Of a stretch of DNA of 64,000 nucleotides, positions 17,035 through 25,943 are shown piece by piece. Position 1 is the first letter of the stretch. Each line of letters opens with the position of its first letter. Location: the NCBI RefSeq assembly GCF_001941445.1, contig NZ_CP009245.1, positions 2,131,992 through 2,195,991 of the forward strand, written 5' to 3'. The notes below the pieces were generated by a model, which did no database searches, was not told the DNA's origin, and saw only the letters and a program-made list of their open reading frames with translations. This DNA is from Corynebacterium aquilae DSM 44791. GTDB lineage: Bacteria; Actinomycetota; Actinomycetes; Mycobacteriales; Mycobacteriaceae. A program made the position numbers and the translations under genes.

Positions 17035-18741
17035 CTATTGCCCGCCCGTGAAGCTTTGGGTGCCATCGACATGCACCCGCCAGCCTGGACACACCACCGG
17101 CACCCCATCTACCCGCTGCAACGGCCGAGGCTTCGACACCTGCCGACAGTGGCGCACCACCACAGCATCGACATGCCCGCCCAATCCGGCGCCTTCATTC
17201 AGCTCAATCGCCTCGGCCTCTGCCACCGTATCCACCACCACAACCCGGGGGTTTTCCAGCACCGGTTGGACATCAACACCCAAACCCACTACACCAAACA
17301 CACCCGTGGCGTACAGCACACCGACGCTCACCAGCACGCCCAACCGCCGCCAGGCGCCCACACTGATAAGCGCCACCAACCACGCCCCCATCAGCGCAGC
17401 AATAAGAATCCCACCCAAGTCATCCCCAACTGGCAGAGTCGGGTGTGCAAGTCCCGCCAACGCAGTAGCAGTACGCTGAATCCACCACGCACACGGCGCT
17501 ATCACGGTGAGCAACAAGCCCGCCACCACATCTCCGACCACCGGCACCGGCGCACACACGGCGGCAGCCATTCCCACCACGGTGATCGGTGCAACCGCCA
17601 CCGCCACCACCAAGTTCGCCACCACCGACACCACAGGAATCTGCCCCGCCATGCTCGCCACCAATGGGGCGGTAGCCACATCCGCTCCCACAGCCACCGC
17701 CACCGCCCGCGCAATAGGGCCTGGCACTCCTGCCCGAGCCACCGGCTTAAGCAACAGCGGGTGCAATGCCACAATGCCCACCGTGGCCGCCACAGACAGC
17801 GCGAATCCATAAGACACAGCCATCTCGGAATCCACGATCACCAGCACGATGACCGCCACCGCCAGCCCATGGATCGCCTCCTGGCGCGTGGCCGCCACCA
17901 CCCCCACCAAGGCCAACACTCCACTTATCGTGGCTCGCAAAACACTCGGTTCGAACCCCACGATCAATACAAACCCAACCAAGGCCACAGCAGCCCACAC
18001 CACCCGCCAGCGCATCGACACTCTCCACAACCCGGCAAGAAAAAACACTGCCCCCACCACGATGGCAACGTTGGCGCCACTGACCGCCGATAGATGACTC
18101 AGCCCCGTGTGTTGATACACCTGGCGCATCTGCGGACTCTGGCCGCTGGTATCGCCTAGCACCATCGCCTGCAACAGGCTGCCCGTCGTCGAGCCGGCCG
18201 TATGCTGCGCCACCCGAGCAAAACTCGCACGCACCCCCTCCGCCACCGCAGCCACCCCCTTCGGCGGACTAGTGACATGCAAGGAATCGCAACTGGCGAT
18301 GACCTGCGCCACCCCAGGACGTTGGCTACCAGACACCGTCGCCTGGCACTGCACCATGCTGCCCCGCGGAACTGGTTGGGCAAACACGTCACGAATCAGC
18401 AATGGAACGGCAACCGGGTGACCTGGCGTTTCCAGTTGCACAAAGCTGAGGTCTTCCGCCACTGTTTTCGGCGCCGTCAGCAAACGCCCGGACAGCTCAC
18501 CACGAAACCCGGGTTGGATCCGCGACGCCCGCGCCTGCCGCATGCGCAGAGCCGCGACGCCAAGCGCCGCGCTTGAAGCACTCACCCCCACCACCGCCTG
18601 ACCAGGCTGCTTCAGGCTCAGCGCCAGAAGCACCATCACCACAACGATTGCTACCGGCAGCCACCAGGTGTGGGTCGTCAGCAGCGCCCATGTGGCACAC
18701 CATGTGATCATCGCCGGTGGCACCAGCCGCACATGGCTCAC
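17035..18741 (-). CDS. comEC: ComEC/Rec2-type DNA-uptake channel, short form
   Basis: 568 residues from a GTG at 18741 that overlaps the comEA stop. The sequence has many membrane helices and the ComEC competence domain (LQAMVLGDTSGQSPQMRQVYQHTGLSHLSAVSGANVAI region, ~195-235). The N-terminal OB-like DUF4131 region is present. After the last helices only ~100 residues follow. The C-terminal metallo-beta-lactamase-like domain found in full ComEC proteins (~700-800 residues) is missing. In competent bacteria ComEC forms the inner-membrane pore for single-stranded DNA. Whether this organism is naturally competent cannot be told. Confidence 0.88.
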   Translation of the reverse strand: MSHVRLVPPAMITWCATWALLTTHTWWLPVAIVVVMVLLALSLKQPGQAVVGVSASSAALGVAALRMRQARASRIQPGFRGELSGRLLTAPKTVAEDLSFVQLETPGHPVAVPLLIRDVFAQPVPRGSMVQCQATVSGSQRPGVAQVIASCDSLHVTSPPKGVAAVAEGVRASFARVAQHTAGSTTGSLLQAMVLGDTSGQSPQMRQVYQHTGLSHLSAVSGANVAIVVGAVFFLAGLWRVSMRWRVVWAAVALVGFVLIVGFEPSVLRATISGVLALVGVVAATRQEAIHGLAVAVIVLVIVDSEMAVSYGFALSVAATVGIVALHPLLLKPVARAGVPGPIARAVAVAVGADVATAPLVASMAGQIPVVSVVANLVVAVAVAPITVVGMAAAVCAPVPVVGDVVAGLLLTVIAPCAWWIQRTATALAGLAHPTLPVGDDLGGILIAALMGAWLVALISVGAWRRLGVLVSVGVLYATGVFGVVGLGVDVQPVLENPRVVVVDTVAEAEAIELNEGAGLGGHVDAVVVRHCRQVSKPRPLQRVDGVPVVCPGWRVHVDGTQSFTGGQ

Positions 18742-19493
18742 ACCGTGGCCTTGTCTTTCAGCTTCTCCAGTTTTGCGGGGCCGATGCCTTTCACCTTGGC
18801 CAAATCATCCACGCTGGCAAAAGGTCCGGATGCTTGCCGGTGCTCAACGATTGCGGCGGCGGTCTTCTCTCCCACTCCGGGCAGTTGTGCCAGTTCGACC
18901 GCATCGGCGGTGTTGATATTGACCCCCGTGGTGCCTCCTACTGGGGCACCAGCCGGGGGTGGGGCTTGCCCTGCGTGTGCCGCGCCGCCAGCGGGGAACA
19001 CCCCCGCTCCGCCGGGCGTGGTGCCGACAACCCCCACCACCACATGCATCTCATCACTTAATTTTTGGGCCTGGTGGATCGACTCAATATCCGCGTCGCC
19101 CCGAGGACGTGCCAGGGCCAATGCGTCAGCGACCCGCGCGCCGACGGGCAGGGTGAACACCCCGGGGTTATCCACCGCCCCCGCGACACTCACGACAATG
19201 TGCTGGGGTGCCGCACTTGGTTCGGGACGGGTTTCAGAAGGAGTGCCGTGCACCAGAACCAGGTGCTGAGATGTTGGTGCTGGCGGGGCTAGAGGTTCGG
19301 GCGCAAGCGTCGTTTTTTCGGGATTGTCGCCGGAGGTGAGAAGAACCACCGCGAGTGCCAGGCTGAGCACCAGCACAGTTGCCACGACGGCTGCCTTGGC
19401 GTCGATTCGCACCCGGGGTTCGGGGTAGTTGACCGCCAGAAGTTCTTCCTCCCCCAACGGACGTGTCAGTTCCTTGACTCGTTCGGTAATCAT
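18738..19493 (-). CDS. comEA: ComEA family helix-hairpin-helix DNA-binding protein
   Basis: 251 residues. An N-terminal cytoplasmic stretch precedes one membrane helix (~33-55). A Pro-rich linker leads to a SLBB-like domain (VVSVAGAVDNPGVFTLPVG, ~100-155) and a Gly/Ala/Pro hinge. Two helix-hairpin-helix motifs follow: VNINTADAVELAQLPGVGEKTA, and FASVDDLAKVKGIGPAKLEKL. ComEA is the membrane-anchored receptor that hands double-stranded DNA to ComEC. Its stop overlaps the comEC start (GTGA), so the two are translationally coupled. Confidence 0.93.
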   Translation of the reverse strand: MITERVKELTRPLGEEELLAVNYPEPRVRIDAKAAVVATVLVLSLALAVVLLTSGDNPEKTTLAPEPLAPPAPTSQHLVLVHGTPSETRPEPSAAPQHIVVSVAGAVDNPGVFTLPVGARVADALALARPRGDADIESIHQAQKLSDEMHVVVGVVGTTPGGAGVFPAGGAAHAGQAPPPAGAPVGGTTGVNINTADAVELAQLPGVGEKTAAAIVEHRQASGPFASVDDLAKVKGIGPAKLEKLKDKATV

Positions 19494-19750
19494 GGGCTGA
19501 GGCTACAAAGCCAGCCTGCTGTCATGTCGGGGCTCGCCGCGGCTGCTGTGGGTGTCGCCAGTGGCTTCCTCCTGCCCCACGGCTTTATCCACATCCGCAG
19601 CGCCCCACCCCGGGTAGTTTCGTGAATCAGCCTTTAGGGTGAAACGTTGCCCAGCGCATTCGGTCACTGAACATCGTTGCCCCAAAACACCGCTAAAAGT
19701 GATCCAAGCCACTGCCATTGGGGAAAATTCACCTAAACGGAGGAGAAGAG

Positions 19751-19957
19751 ATGTCCAATCCCCCACGTCCTACATCGTTTGCCCCTGGATTCTTCATGGG
19801 CCTGCTGTCTTTGATCATCGTGGCTGCGGCTATTGCCACGAAGGTGATGTGGCCGTTGCTGATCATCCCCGCCGTCGCCATCGCGCTGTTCGTGTTCAAG
19901 CTCGGACCACGTAACTGGTATGCCCCACAGGCTCCCGGCGATCACCTCGATCGATAA
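19751..19957 (+). CDS. Small membrane protein, unknown function
   Basis: 68 residues from the ATG at 19751, preceded by a strong GGAGGAGAAG. Two hydrophobic helices (~12-32 and ~34-48) are separated by a KVMWP turn. A polar tail (PRNWYAPQAPGDHLDR) probably lies in the cytoplasm. It diverges from comEA and converges on degV. The good ribosome site and clean topology argue that it is real. I do not recognise the family. Confidence 0.65.
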   Translation: MSNPPRPTSFAPGFFMGLLSLIIVAAAIATKVMWPLLIIPAVAIALFVFKLGPRNWYAPQAPGDHLDR

Positions 19958-19976
19958 GAAATTGCGGGGGATGCGT

Positions 19977-20804
19977 TTATTCGACAGCTAGTTCGCCGGT
20001 GGGGGTGGCGGTGGTGTCGTCGTCGGGAAACACCACGCTGACGGCGAGCGCCCCGGGGCCGGCGTGAACCGACAGCACTGCGTCCATGTCGACGATCATC
20101 AGGGATGATTCAGGCGACAGCGCAGCGGTGAGCTGATCTGATAGCAGCCGGGCGGCTTCGCGCGCCTCAAACTGTTGGATTGCAACGAATAGGGGGCGGG
20201 TTGCGGCCCGCTGGGCGATGATGTCGACGAGCTTTGCGAAAGCTTTGGTTTGGGTGCGGGTTTTCGCCGCGATCTCTAGGCGTCCATCGTTGAGGTGCAT
20301 GATGGGTCGGGTCGCTAGCGCCGTGGATACCAGCGCATCGGCGGCAGAAAGCCGGCCCGATCGCCGCAGAGCGTCCATCTTGTTGATGTAGAGCCACATA
20401 TCACTGCGCCGCACCGTGGATGCTGCCACTTCGTAGCATTCCTCGAGGGATGCGCCCTGTTGCGCTAGGCGGGCGGCAGCCATGGCGGCCGCACCCACCC
20501 CCATGCCGATGCACTCTGTATCGACGACCCTGACTAGCCCTTCCTCAAACACGCCTGCTGCAGTCACCGCAGCCGACCAGGTGGAGGACAGTTCTTTGGA
20601 CAGGTGCAACGCCACGATGCCGTCATCTTGGCCACGTTCTAGCTGTCTAGCGTAGGTGGCGACCAATTCCAGCGCCGACAGTCCTGCGGTGGATGCGTCG
20701 TCCCCGGAGCGCATCATGTGCAAGTCGATGACGACGATATCGAGTTCCTCGACGATGTCTTCCGGCAGATTGGAGGATGAGTCTGTGACGATGCGAACTG
20801 GCAT
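19977..20804 (-). CDS. DegV family fatty-acid-binding protein
   Basis: 275 residues from the ATG at 20804 (GGGAGA just upstream); the longer frame to 21080 runs through the end of gpgP and is not credible. The N-terminus reads VRIVTDSSSNLPEDIVEEL, the diagnostic DegV start with its Ser cluster. VVDTECIGMGVGAAAMAAARLA and a C-terminal domain with HAGPGALAVSVVF follow. DegV/FakB-type proteins bind fatty acids and can deliver them to a FakA kinase. It sits in the same neighbourhood as the mycobacterial homologue beside gpgP. Confidence 0.93.
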   Translation of the reverse strand: MPVRIVTDSSSNLPEDIVEELDIVVIDLHMMRSGDDASTAGLSALELVATYARQLERGQDDGIVALHLSKELSSTWSAAVTAAGVFEEGLVRVVDTECIGMGVGAAAMAAARLAQQGASLEECYEVAASTVRRSDMWLYINKMDALRRSGRLSAADALVSTALATRPIMHLNDGRLEIAAKTRTQTKAFAKLVDIIAQRAATRPLFVAIQQFEAREAARLLSDQLTAALSPESSLMIVDMDAVLSVHAGPGALAVSVVFPDDDTTATPTGELAVE

Positions 20805-20937
20805 GTCGTGTATCTCCCAATCGTCAAAAAGGTGGTCGTGGTGCGCGCCCCGGGCGGGTGAGCAAACGGGGTGGCGGGCTCGAAGACTATTGTCGCACCA
20901 GTTGCCGAAGAATTGCTGCGAACTTTCGTGTTTATGC

Positions 20938-21672
20938 CTACAGGATGGTGGCGTCGGCGCTGGGCTGGTCGATGGACATCCCGGCTGCGACTCCCATGTT
21001 CCAGCCGTCGAGGTACCACTGGGCATTGTCAATGGTGTCTGGGGTGAAGCGGATTTCGCGCGAGAAGTCTTCAGCGTCATCGGTGGTGCGCGGGGTGAAC
21101 CGTGGGCGCGCCAAAAGCTGGGCCCAACAGGTATTTTTCAGCCCCGAAAGCATGGGGTACTGGGACTCTGCAAAGCCCAATAGGTTGCAGGTCAACGCGC
21201 TGATCGTGCCGCCGTGCGCGACGAGCAGCACGGTGGAGTCATCCCAGTCGTCGTAGTCACGCATCAGCTCGTCGACAACTGCGCGGGCGCGCGCAGCGAC
21301 CTCGAGTCGGGTTTCCCCACCCGGTGGCGCCCAATTCGCGTCGTGGCGCCACAGGGCGCGCTGACCGGGGAATTGGGTGTCGACTTCCTGGTGGCTCATG
21401 GCCTGCCACTGCCCCAGATCGGTTTCCCGCAGGCGGTGGTCCACAGTGACCTCGACGCCAAGTAGTTCGCCGACGGCGCGGGCAGTAGCATGCGCCCGAT
21501 CCAGGTCGGAGGACACGATGCGGGTGATGTTCAAGGTGGACAGGTAGCGGGCAGCATCGCGCGCCTGGCGCATGCCCTTATCCGACAACTGGGTGTCCAG
21601 TTGACCCTGCATGCGGCCGGTGGCGTTGTAGTCCGTTTCGCCGTGGCGCAGGGCGATCAGACGGCGGCTCAT
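20938..21672 (-). CDS. gpgP: Histidine phosphatase, glucosyl-3-phosphoglycerate phosphatase-like
   Basis: 244 residues of the phosphoglycerate-mutase superfamily. The catalytic RHGE tetrad is at 9-12 (phospho-acceptor His10), and the second His lies in LLVAHGGTISAL (~152). RLRETDLGQW carries the acidic proton donor. In mycobacteria the gene in this position, next to rsfS, encodes GpgP, which dephosphorylates glucosyl-3-phosphoglycerate in methylglucose polysaccharide synthesis. The name here rests on that gene order plus family. A generic phosphoglycerate mutase-like role cannot be excluded. It overlaps rsfS by four bases. Confidence 0.82.
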   Translation of the reverse strand: MSRRLIALRHGETDYNATGRMQGQLDTQLSDKGMRQARDAARYLSTLNITRIVSSDLDRAHATARAVGELLGVEVTVDHRLRETDLGQWQAMSHQEVDTQFPGQRALWRHDANWAPPGGETRLEVAARARAVVDELMRDYDDWDDSTVLLVAHGGTISALTCNLLGFAESQYPMLSGLKNTCWAQLLARPRFTPRTTDDAEDFSREIRFTPDTIDNAQWYLDGWNMGVAAGMSIDQPSADATIL

Positions 21673-22136
21673 AGCTCGTCAGCGTCCGGGGTCGGCTCCG
21701 CGAGAGGCAGCTCGTCTTGGGTTTGCGCTTCGCGGGCGGTCGCCAGACCTTCCCACTCGGCAGGTCGGGTGTAGCCGTCGACGCCATCGATGTCGATCAG
21801 CGGGCAGTCCGCCCACAAACGGTCCAGGCCGTAGAATTCGCGCTCGTCGGTGCGCATTGCGTGGACGACGATCTCGCCGTAGTCGAGGAGCGCCCAGCGG
21901 GATTCGCGCACACCTTCGCGGCGCAGGGGTTTAGCACCGGCCTCGCGCAACTTGTCCTCCACCTCGTCGACGATGGCGTTGACCTGGCGTTCGGTGTCAG
22001 CGGAGACGATGACGAAGCAGTCGGTGATGATCAGCTGATCAGCCACGTCGATGACTGCGATGTTTTCGGCCAGCTTCTCGCTGGCCGCGTGGGCAGCTAC
22101 GGAGGCAAGGTCAATGGAAGTTTGTTGTGCAGGCAC
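21669..22136 (-). CDS. rsfS: Ribosomal silencing factor RsfS
   Basis: 155 residues from the GTG at 22136, which gives the usual N-terminus (...SIDLASVAAHAASEKLAENIAVIDV). An ATG at 22187 would add 17 residues and neither start has a strong ribosome site. The core motifs QLIITDCFVIVSADTERQVNAIVDEVEDKL and RWALLDYGEIVVHAM are diagnostic. RsfS binds ribosomal protein L14 and blocks subunit joining during starvation. A ~30-residue acidic tail extends beyond the family core. Its stop overlaps the gpgP start. Confidence 0.95.
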   Translation of the reverse strand: MPAQQTSIDLASVAAHAASEKLAENIAVIDVADQLIITDCFVIVSADTERQVNAIVDEVEDKLREAGAKPLRREGVRESRWALLDYGEIVVHAMRTDEREFYGLDRLWADCPLIDIDGVDGYTRPAEWEGLATAREAQTQDELPLAEPTPDADEL

Positions 22137-22384
22137 TGTAGTAACGCGATGCTTTCTTTGTCTGGTGTGTGAAGCGCTGATTGGCATCAGGCTTTATCAA
22201 CCATGCAATCAGCCCGTGGTGCGCAAACTTTTGTTCGGTGGCACCACGACGGCAACAACCGCGAAGGCATTAAACCGGTGCGATGAACCGGGGAAAGGTC
22301 TTTGAGACCCGGCCACATGGGTTGCACCGCAAGTATAGCCCGGTGGCGGGCATTTCCCAGCACCGAAGCTACTTCTGGGTGCTT

Positions 22385-23374
22385 TCAGGCACGGCTTTTC
22401 GTCGAGCGCAGGGCACGAATCGCATATCCCACGGCGACGACTTCGAGGCACACCAGGACAGCGACCAGCCCGAGGGGGCCGGATAGGAGTTGTTCTTGGG
22501 TGGTGCCGGCGGCGTGAAACATCAGGGTCAGCCCGGCCGCCCCATTGATGGCTCCGTGTGCGACGGCGGGAATGTAGACCGAGCCGCTGGCGTAGCGCAT
22601 CCACCCCAGGATCATGCCCCAGGCCATGCAGGCCACCGTCATCATGGCTGGCCCGATGATATCGCTGCGTTGGTAGTTGTAGCCCAGCAGGATCAGGGGG
22701 GTGTGCCACAGGCCCCAAGCTGCGCCGACCAGCAGCACCGAGGGAACCACCCCGAGGGGCCGCAAGGCTGTGATGAGCCATCCCCGCCATCCGATTTCCT
22801 CACCGAAGGCTAGCAGCGAGTTCAACAGCGCTCCCACGGGGAAAAACAGCAGCTGGATCCCGACCAGAAGCCACGGATGAAGTGAGGAGGCTTCGAGTCC
22901 GGACTGTTGCATGTAGCCGGAAAGGTGAACGATGTCGGGGGTGATGAAGCCGAACAGGATGGATTCGGCGACGATGGCAACGATGATGGCGAAGGGGCCG
23001 AAGATGGCTAGCGCTACATAGCCCAGGAATGCGCCCCAGCGTTTGGGCACTCCCATGCCGAGATAAGCCAGGCGCTCACCTGCGGCCGGGGTGTGGGTGA
23101 TGAGCATGGCGGCCACCACCCCGAGCGCCGGGGTAAACATCATGACGCCCGCCAGCGCCCCGACGGCAAGCATGTTGTGTTTGAGATCTGTAAGCCACAG
23201 TGGCAGGCACACTACCCAGGCCATGGAAAAAGACACCAGGAAAAACACCGCTAGTGCTTTGGTTGGCAGGGTTGCTGGCGCGGACACGCTGGAGGAGCCG
23301 GGGGTGTGGCGCAGGTCGAGCGCGGGATTGGTGATCGACGCTGGGGGGTGTGGGGTGTGGTCTGCGGGGATCAT
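22385..23374 (-). CDS. CPBP family intramembrane metalloprotease (Abi/CAAX type)
   Basis: 329 residues with about eight membrane helices. The family active-site motifs are present in order: FGEEIGWRGWL (Glu-Glu...Arg), WGLWHTPLILLG (His), and AHGAINGAAG (His...Asn). A ~35-residue Pro/Ser-rich cytoplasmic N-terminus precedes the first helix. Members include prenyl-protein and bacteriocin-related proteases. The substrate is unknown. The gene is inserted between nadD and rsfS, which are normally adjacent in related genomes. An imperfect hairpin follows at ~22359-22380. Confidence 0.9.
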   Translation of the reverse strand: MIPADHTPHPPASITNPALDLRHTPGSSSVSAPATLPTKALAVFFLVSFSMAWVVCLPLWLTDLKHNMLAVGALAGVMMFTPALGVVAAMLITHTPAAGERLAYLGMGVPKRWGAFLGYVALAIFGPFAIIVAIVAESILFGFITPDIVHLSGYMQQSGLEASSLHPWLLVGIQLLFFPVGALLNSLLAFGEEIGWRGWLITALRPLGVVPSVLLVGAAWGLWHTPLILLGYNYQRSDIIGPAMMTVACMAWGMILGWMRYASGSVYIPAVAHGAINGAAGLTLMFHAAGTTQEQLLSGPLGLVAVLVCLEVVAVGYAIRALRSTKSRA

Positions 23375-23435
23375 GGCTCCTCCACGGTTTGGGCCAAGCT
23401 TTTGTGGTGTGTGTTTTCACCGTACCCGGGCGGGT

Positions 23436-24035
23436 TTAGCTGTGTTTGCGATATAGCCCGGTTTTCGCGATGTATTGCACGACGCCGTCGGGCACGAGGT
23501 ACCAGACGGGTCGGCCAGCTTTGGCGCGGGCTCGACAGTCGGTGGAGGAGATCGCCATGGCGGGAATTTCGATGAGGTGGACGCGTTCTTGGGCGCTTTG
23601 TGGCAGGAAGTCTTCTTCGAGGACGTAGCCGGGGCGGGTGACTCCGATGAATTGGGCGACGTCGAACATTTTCTCCCAGTCGCGCCAGGTCATGATTTTC
23701 GCGAGGGCGTCAGCACCGGTGATGAAGAATAGCTCCGCCCCGGGATATTGTTTTTGCAGGTCGGTGAGGGTGTCGAGGGTGTAGGTTGGCCCGCCACGGT
23801 CGATGTCGACGCGGCTGACCGCAAAGCGCGGGTTGGAGGCGGTGGCGATGACGGTCATCAGGTAGCGGTCTTCGGCGTCGCTGACGGATCGGTCTGCTTT
23901 TTGCCAGGGCTGCCCGGTGGGGGCGTAGATGACCATGTTCAGGCCGAAGCGGTCGGCGACTTCGCTTCCGGCGACCAGGTGGCCGTTGTGGATGGGGTCG
24001 AAGGTGCCGCCCATGATTCCGATGCGCAATGCCAT
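23436..24035 (-). CDS. nadD: Nicotinate-nucleotide adenylyltransferase
   Basis: 199 residues from the ATG at 24035 (AAAGGA eight bases upstream). The nucleotidyltransferase motif [11 protein letters not shown] is at 9-19. The C-terminal [13 protein letters not shown] corresponds to the ISSTxxR motif. [15 protein letters not shown] matches the substrate-binding loop. The enzyme makes deamido-NAD from nicotinate mononucleotide and ATP. In mycobacteria it lies next to rsfS; here a CPBP protease gene separates them. Confidence 0.96.
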   Translation of the reverse strand: MALRIGIMGGTFDPIHNGHLVAGSEVADRFGLNMVIYAPTGQPWQKADRSVSDAEDRYLMTVIATASNPRFAVSRVDIDRGGPTYTLDTLTDLQKQYPGAELFFITGADALAKIMTWRDWEKMFDVAQFIGVTRPGYVLEEDFLPQSAQERVHLIEIPAMAISSTDCRARAKAGRPVWYLVPDGVVQYIAKTGLYRKHS

Positions 24036-24102
24036 AGTGGGAGTCCTTTTCGGAGTGTGGCTTACCTGGTGGGGTGTTGCCGCTGTGAGGTTGTGGGGGT
24101 CA

Positions 24103-25194
24103 TTATGCCCGGCGGGTCCATCCGGCGGAGGATGCAACCGTGGTCATGCCTAGGCGTTGATTGATGAGCAGCATGCCGTCGTTGATGATGGCGTTGCTGG
24201 TGTAGAGCCGGGTGACGTTGGGTAGTACTTCGCGGCAGTGGTTCATCACCGCATTTTTGAGGGCGGTGCCGATGCCTTTGTGGCGGTAGGCGGGGTCGAC
24301 GAGGGTTACGCCTTGGGCGCCGACGTGGGGGCGGGCGCCGGAGCTTTGCCCGAACACGCTAAAGGCGACCGCGCCACTTGCGTCGGTGACCAGCACGCAG
24401 TGGTTGTTCCTGTCGGCGTCGATGTTTGCTTGGTGGAGTTGTTGCAGGGTCTCGAAGGTCCAGTGTTCTTCGTCGACGGTCATCTCCCCGGAGGGGACTT
24501 CCTTTTCGACTAGGTTGAACAGGCGCAGTTGACTGTCGATGAGGGTGGGGTCGTCGCCGATGATGTTGGGGAAGGTGCGCAGGGCGTAGCCGTCGGGGAG
24601 GTTGACGGGCAGTGGTTGGCTTGGCACCGGCAGATAGGAGATATGTTCGGTGATGCCGATGCTAAATCCGTGTTGGGCAAGGTAGTCGGCGATGACGTTG
24701 TCGCGGGGGTCGCCGTCGGCCGGGTAGTACAGAGTGGTTTGGAGGACCGGCTTGCCGTGGGTTTCTGCGGTTTTGAGCAGGGCATCGCAGACTTTTTCGG
24801 CGGTGTCGTTTAAGGGTTGCCCGGGCAGCGGCAGCAGGGTGTCGTTGAGGGTGAGGGTGATGTCGGTGGTTTGGGCGCCTTCTTCGGTACTAGTCCATAG
24901 TTCGATCCAGCCCAGCGGATAGGTGTTTTCGGTGGGGTCTTCGGCGGGGTTGGTGATGCCCAGGGGGAGGCTGGTGGTGTTGGTGGGGCAGGATTCGTCG
25001 TCGAAGGCGGCGTAGATGGCGATGTGGCAGCCGACGGCGTTGGCTAGGCCGCCGAAGGTTTGCTCGAGTGATCGGGAGAGGTCGTCCACACCGGTGTATT
25101 GCTGGATGGCGAGTCCCTCGCACATGACGAGGCTGTGGAGTAGTGCGGTGGGGTGTTGGCCGTTGGTGGGCAGCTCGAGCGGGATGATGCGCAT
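24103..25194 (-). CDS. GNAT family N-acetyltransferase
   Basis: 363 residues, long for a single GNAT domain. The C-terminal half holds the acetyl-CoA site: [23 protein letters not shown], with the pyrophosphate loop RHKGIGTA at ~301-308, followed by [21 protein letters not shown]. The N-terminal ~190 residues resemble a second, degenerate GNAT half, so this may be a tandem-GNAT protein of the kind known from actinobacteria. The gene at 25944-26972 is a diverged paralogue. The acceptor substrate is unknown. It lies 67 bases upstream of nadD on the same strand. Confidence 0.85.
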   Translation of the reverse strand: MRIIPLELPTNGQHPTALLHSLVMCEGLAIQQYTGVDDLSRSLEQTFGGLANAVGCHIAIYAAFDDESCPTNTTSLPLGITNPAEDPTENTYPLGWIELWTSTEEGAQTTDITLTLNDTLLPLPGQPLNDTAEKVCDALLKTAETHGKPVLQTTLYYPADGDPRDNVIADYLAQHGFSIGITEHISYLPVPSQPLPVNLPDGYALRTFPNIIGDDPTLIDSQLRLFNLVEKEVPSGEMTVDEEHWTFETLQQLHQANIDADRNNHCVLVTDASGAVAFSVFGQSSGARPHVGAQGVTLVDPAYRHKGIGTALKNAVMNHCREVLPNVTRLYTSNAIINDGMLLINQRLGMTTVASSAGWTRRA

Positions 25195-25303
25195 GGGGTT
25201 TATTCAAACATAGACAGGCCCGGCGGTTTGTGAACTGGGGCACGTGCGCGGTTTTTTCGTTATGCTTGCTGTTTCACGCATCTACCTGAAAGGACGTGTC
25301 GTG

Positions 25304-25693
25304 ATGAATATCCGTCGTTTTGCAGTTGCTGGTGCAGCAGCTGTTGCTCTTGTTTTTACTGGCGCTTCGTCTGCGCAGGCTGCGCCGATTGACGACAGCC
25401 TGTTGCAGACCCGCGTCAATGGCGCTGTGAGCTTGCCGTGTGTGGCGTTGAAGGCCGGCAACGAGCTGGATCACAAGTTTGTTTCTTACTCGGATGCCTA
25501 CAACAGCATTGTGGCGCAGGGTAAGCAGACGTCTTTGCCGAAGGCGAAGGTGCATGAGTTGGCGAAGACCTATGCGAATCGCTACGTGGAGTGCAAGATT
25601 GTCAAGGCCGATTTGGCTAGCGGTTCTTCCCAGTTTTTGGGTGGGTCTTCTGACGTCATTGAGGGCGTCGGTGGCCTGTTTGGTTCCTCCTAG
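25304..25693 (+). CDS. Small secreted protein, unknown function
   Basis: 129 residues from the ATG at 25304, with GAAAGGAC upstream. A clear signal peptide (RRFAVAGAAAVALVFTGASSAQA-AP) should be cleaved near residue 27. The mature part (~100 residues) has two cysteines (SLPCVALK and VECKIVK), which could form one disulfide, and a Gly/Ser-rich tail ending FGSS. It is divergent from the acetyltransferase gene and followed by a strong hairpin. I do not recognise the family. Confidence 0.75.
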   Translation: MNIRRFAVAGAAAVALVFTGASSAQAAPIDDSLLQTRVNGAVSLPCVALKAGNELDHKFVSYSDAYNSIVAQGKQTSLPKAKVHELAKTYANRYVECKIVKADLASGSSQFLGGSSDVIEGVGGLFGSS

Positions 25694-25815
25694 GGTTTTC
25701 TAGGTTGCCGCTGCCCGTGGGGGGCAGTGGGGCGTGTGGTCTTTGCCGGCGGGTCGAAAGACCTTAAGGCCACTTCGGGAGAAGTTCCCACTGGATCCCA
25801 TGAACTCCACGAGCG

Positions 25816-25869
25816 CCCCAAAGACCCCAGCATTGCCCCTGTTTGTGGGCGGTGCTGGGGTCTTTGGGG
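25816..25869. terminator. Long perfect hairpin between convergent genes
   Basis: A perfect 17-base inverted repeat (25816-25832 with 25853-25869, 20-base loop). It follows the secreted-protein gene and faces the acetyltransferase paralogue, serving as a likely shared terminator. Confidence 0.75.
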
Positions 25870-25888
25870 GTCTTGGGGGTCTTGGGGG
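25857..25888 (+). repeat. G-rich tandem repeat with G-quadruplex pattern
   Basis: Four G runs (25857-25860, 25866-25870, 25875-25879, 25884-25888) are separated by TCTTT, TCTT and TCTT. This satisfies the standard intramolecular quadruplex pattern with short loops and overlaps the right arm of the hairpin. Confidence 0.8.
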
Positions 25889-25943
25889 TCTCGAGGCTTG
25901 TGGACTCTGTGGGCTTTTGTGGAGCTTGGAAGGCCTTTTGGGG

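Noticed and set aside
22260-22330. tRNA-like fold between rsfS and the CPBP gene
   Set aside because: The pieces do not form a cloverleaf with anticodon and T-arm consensus.
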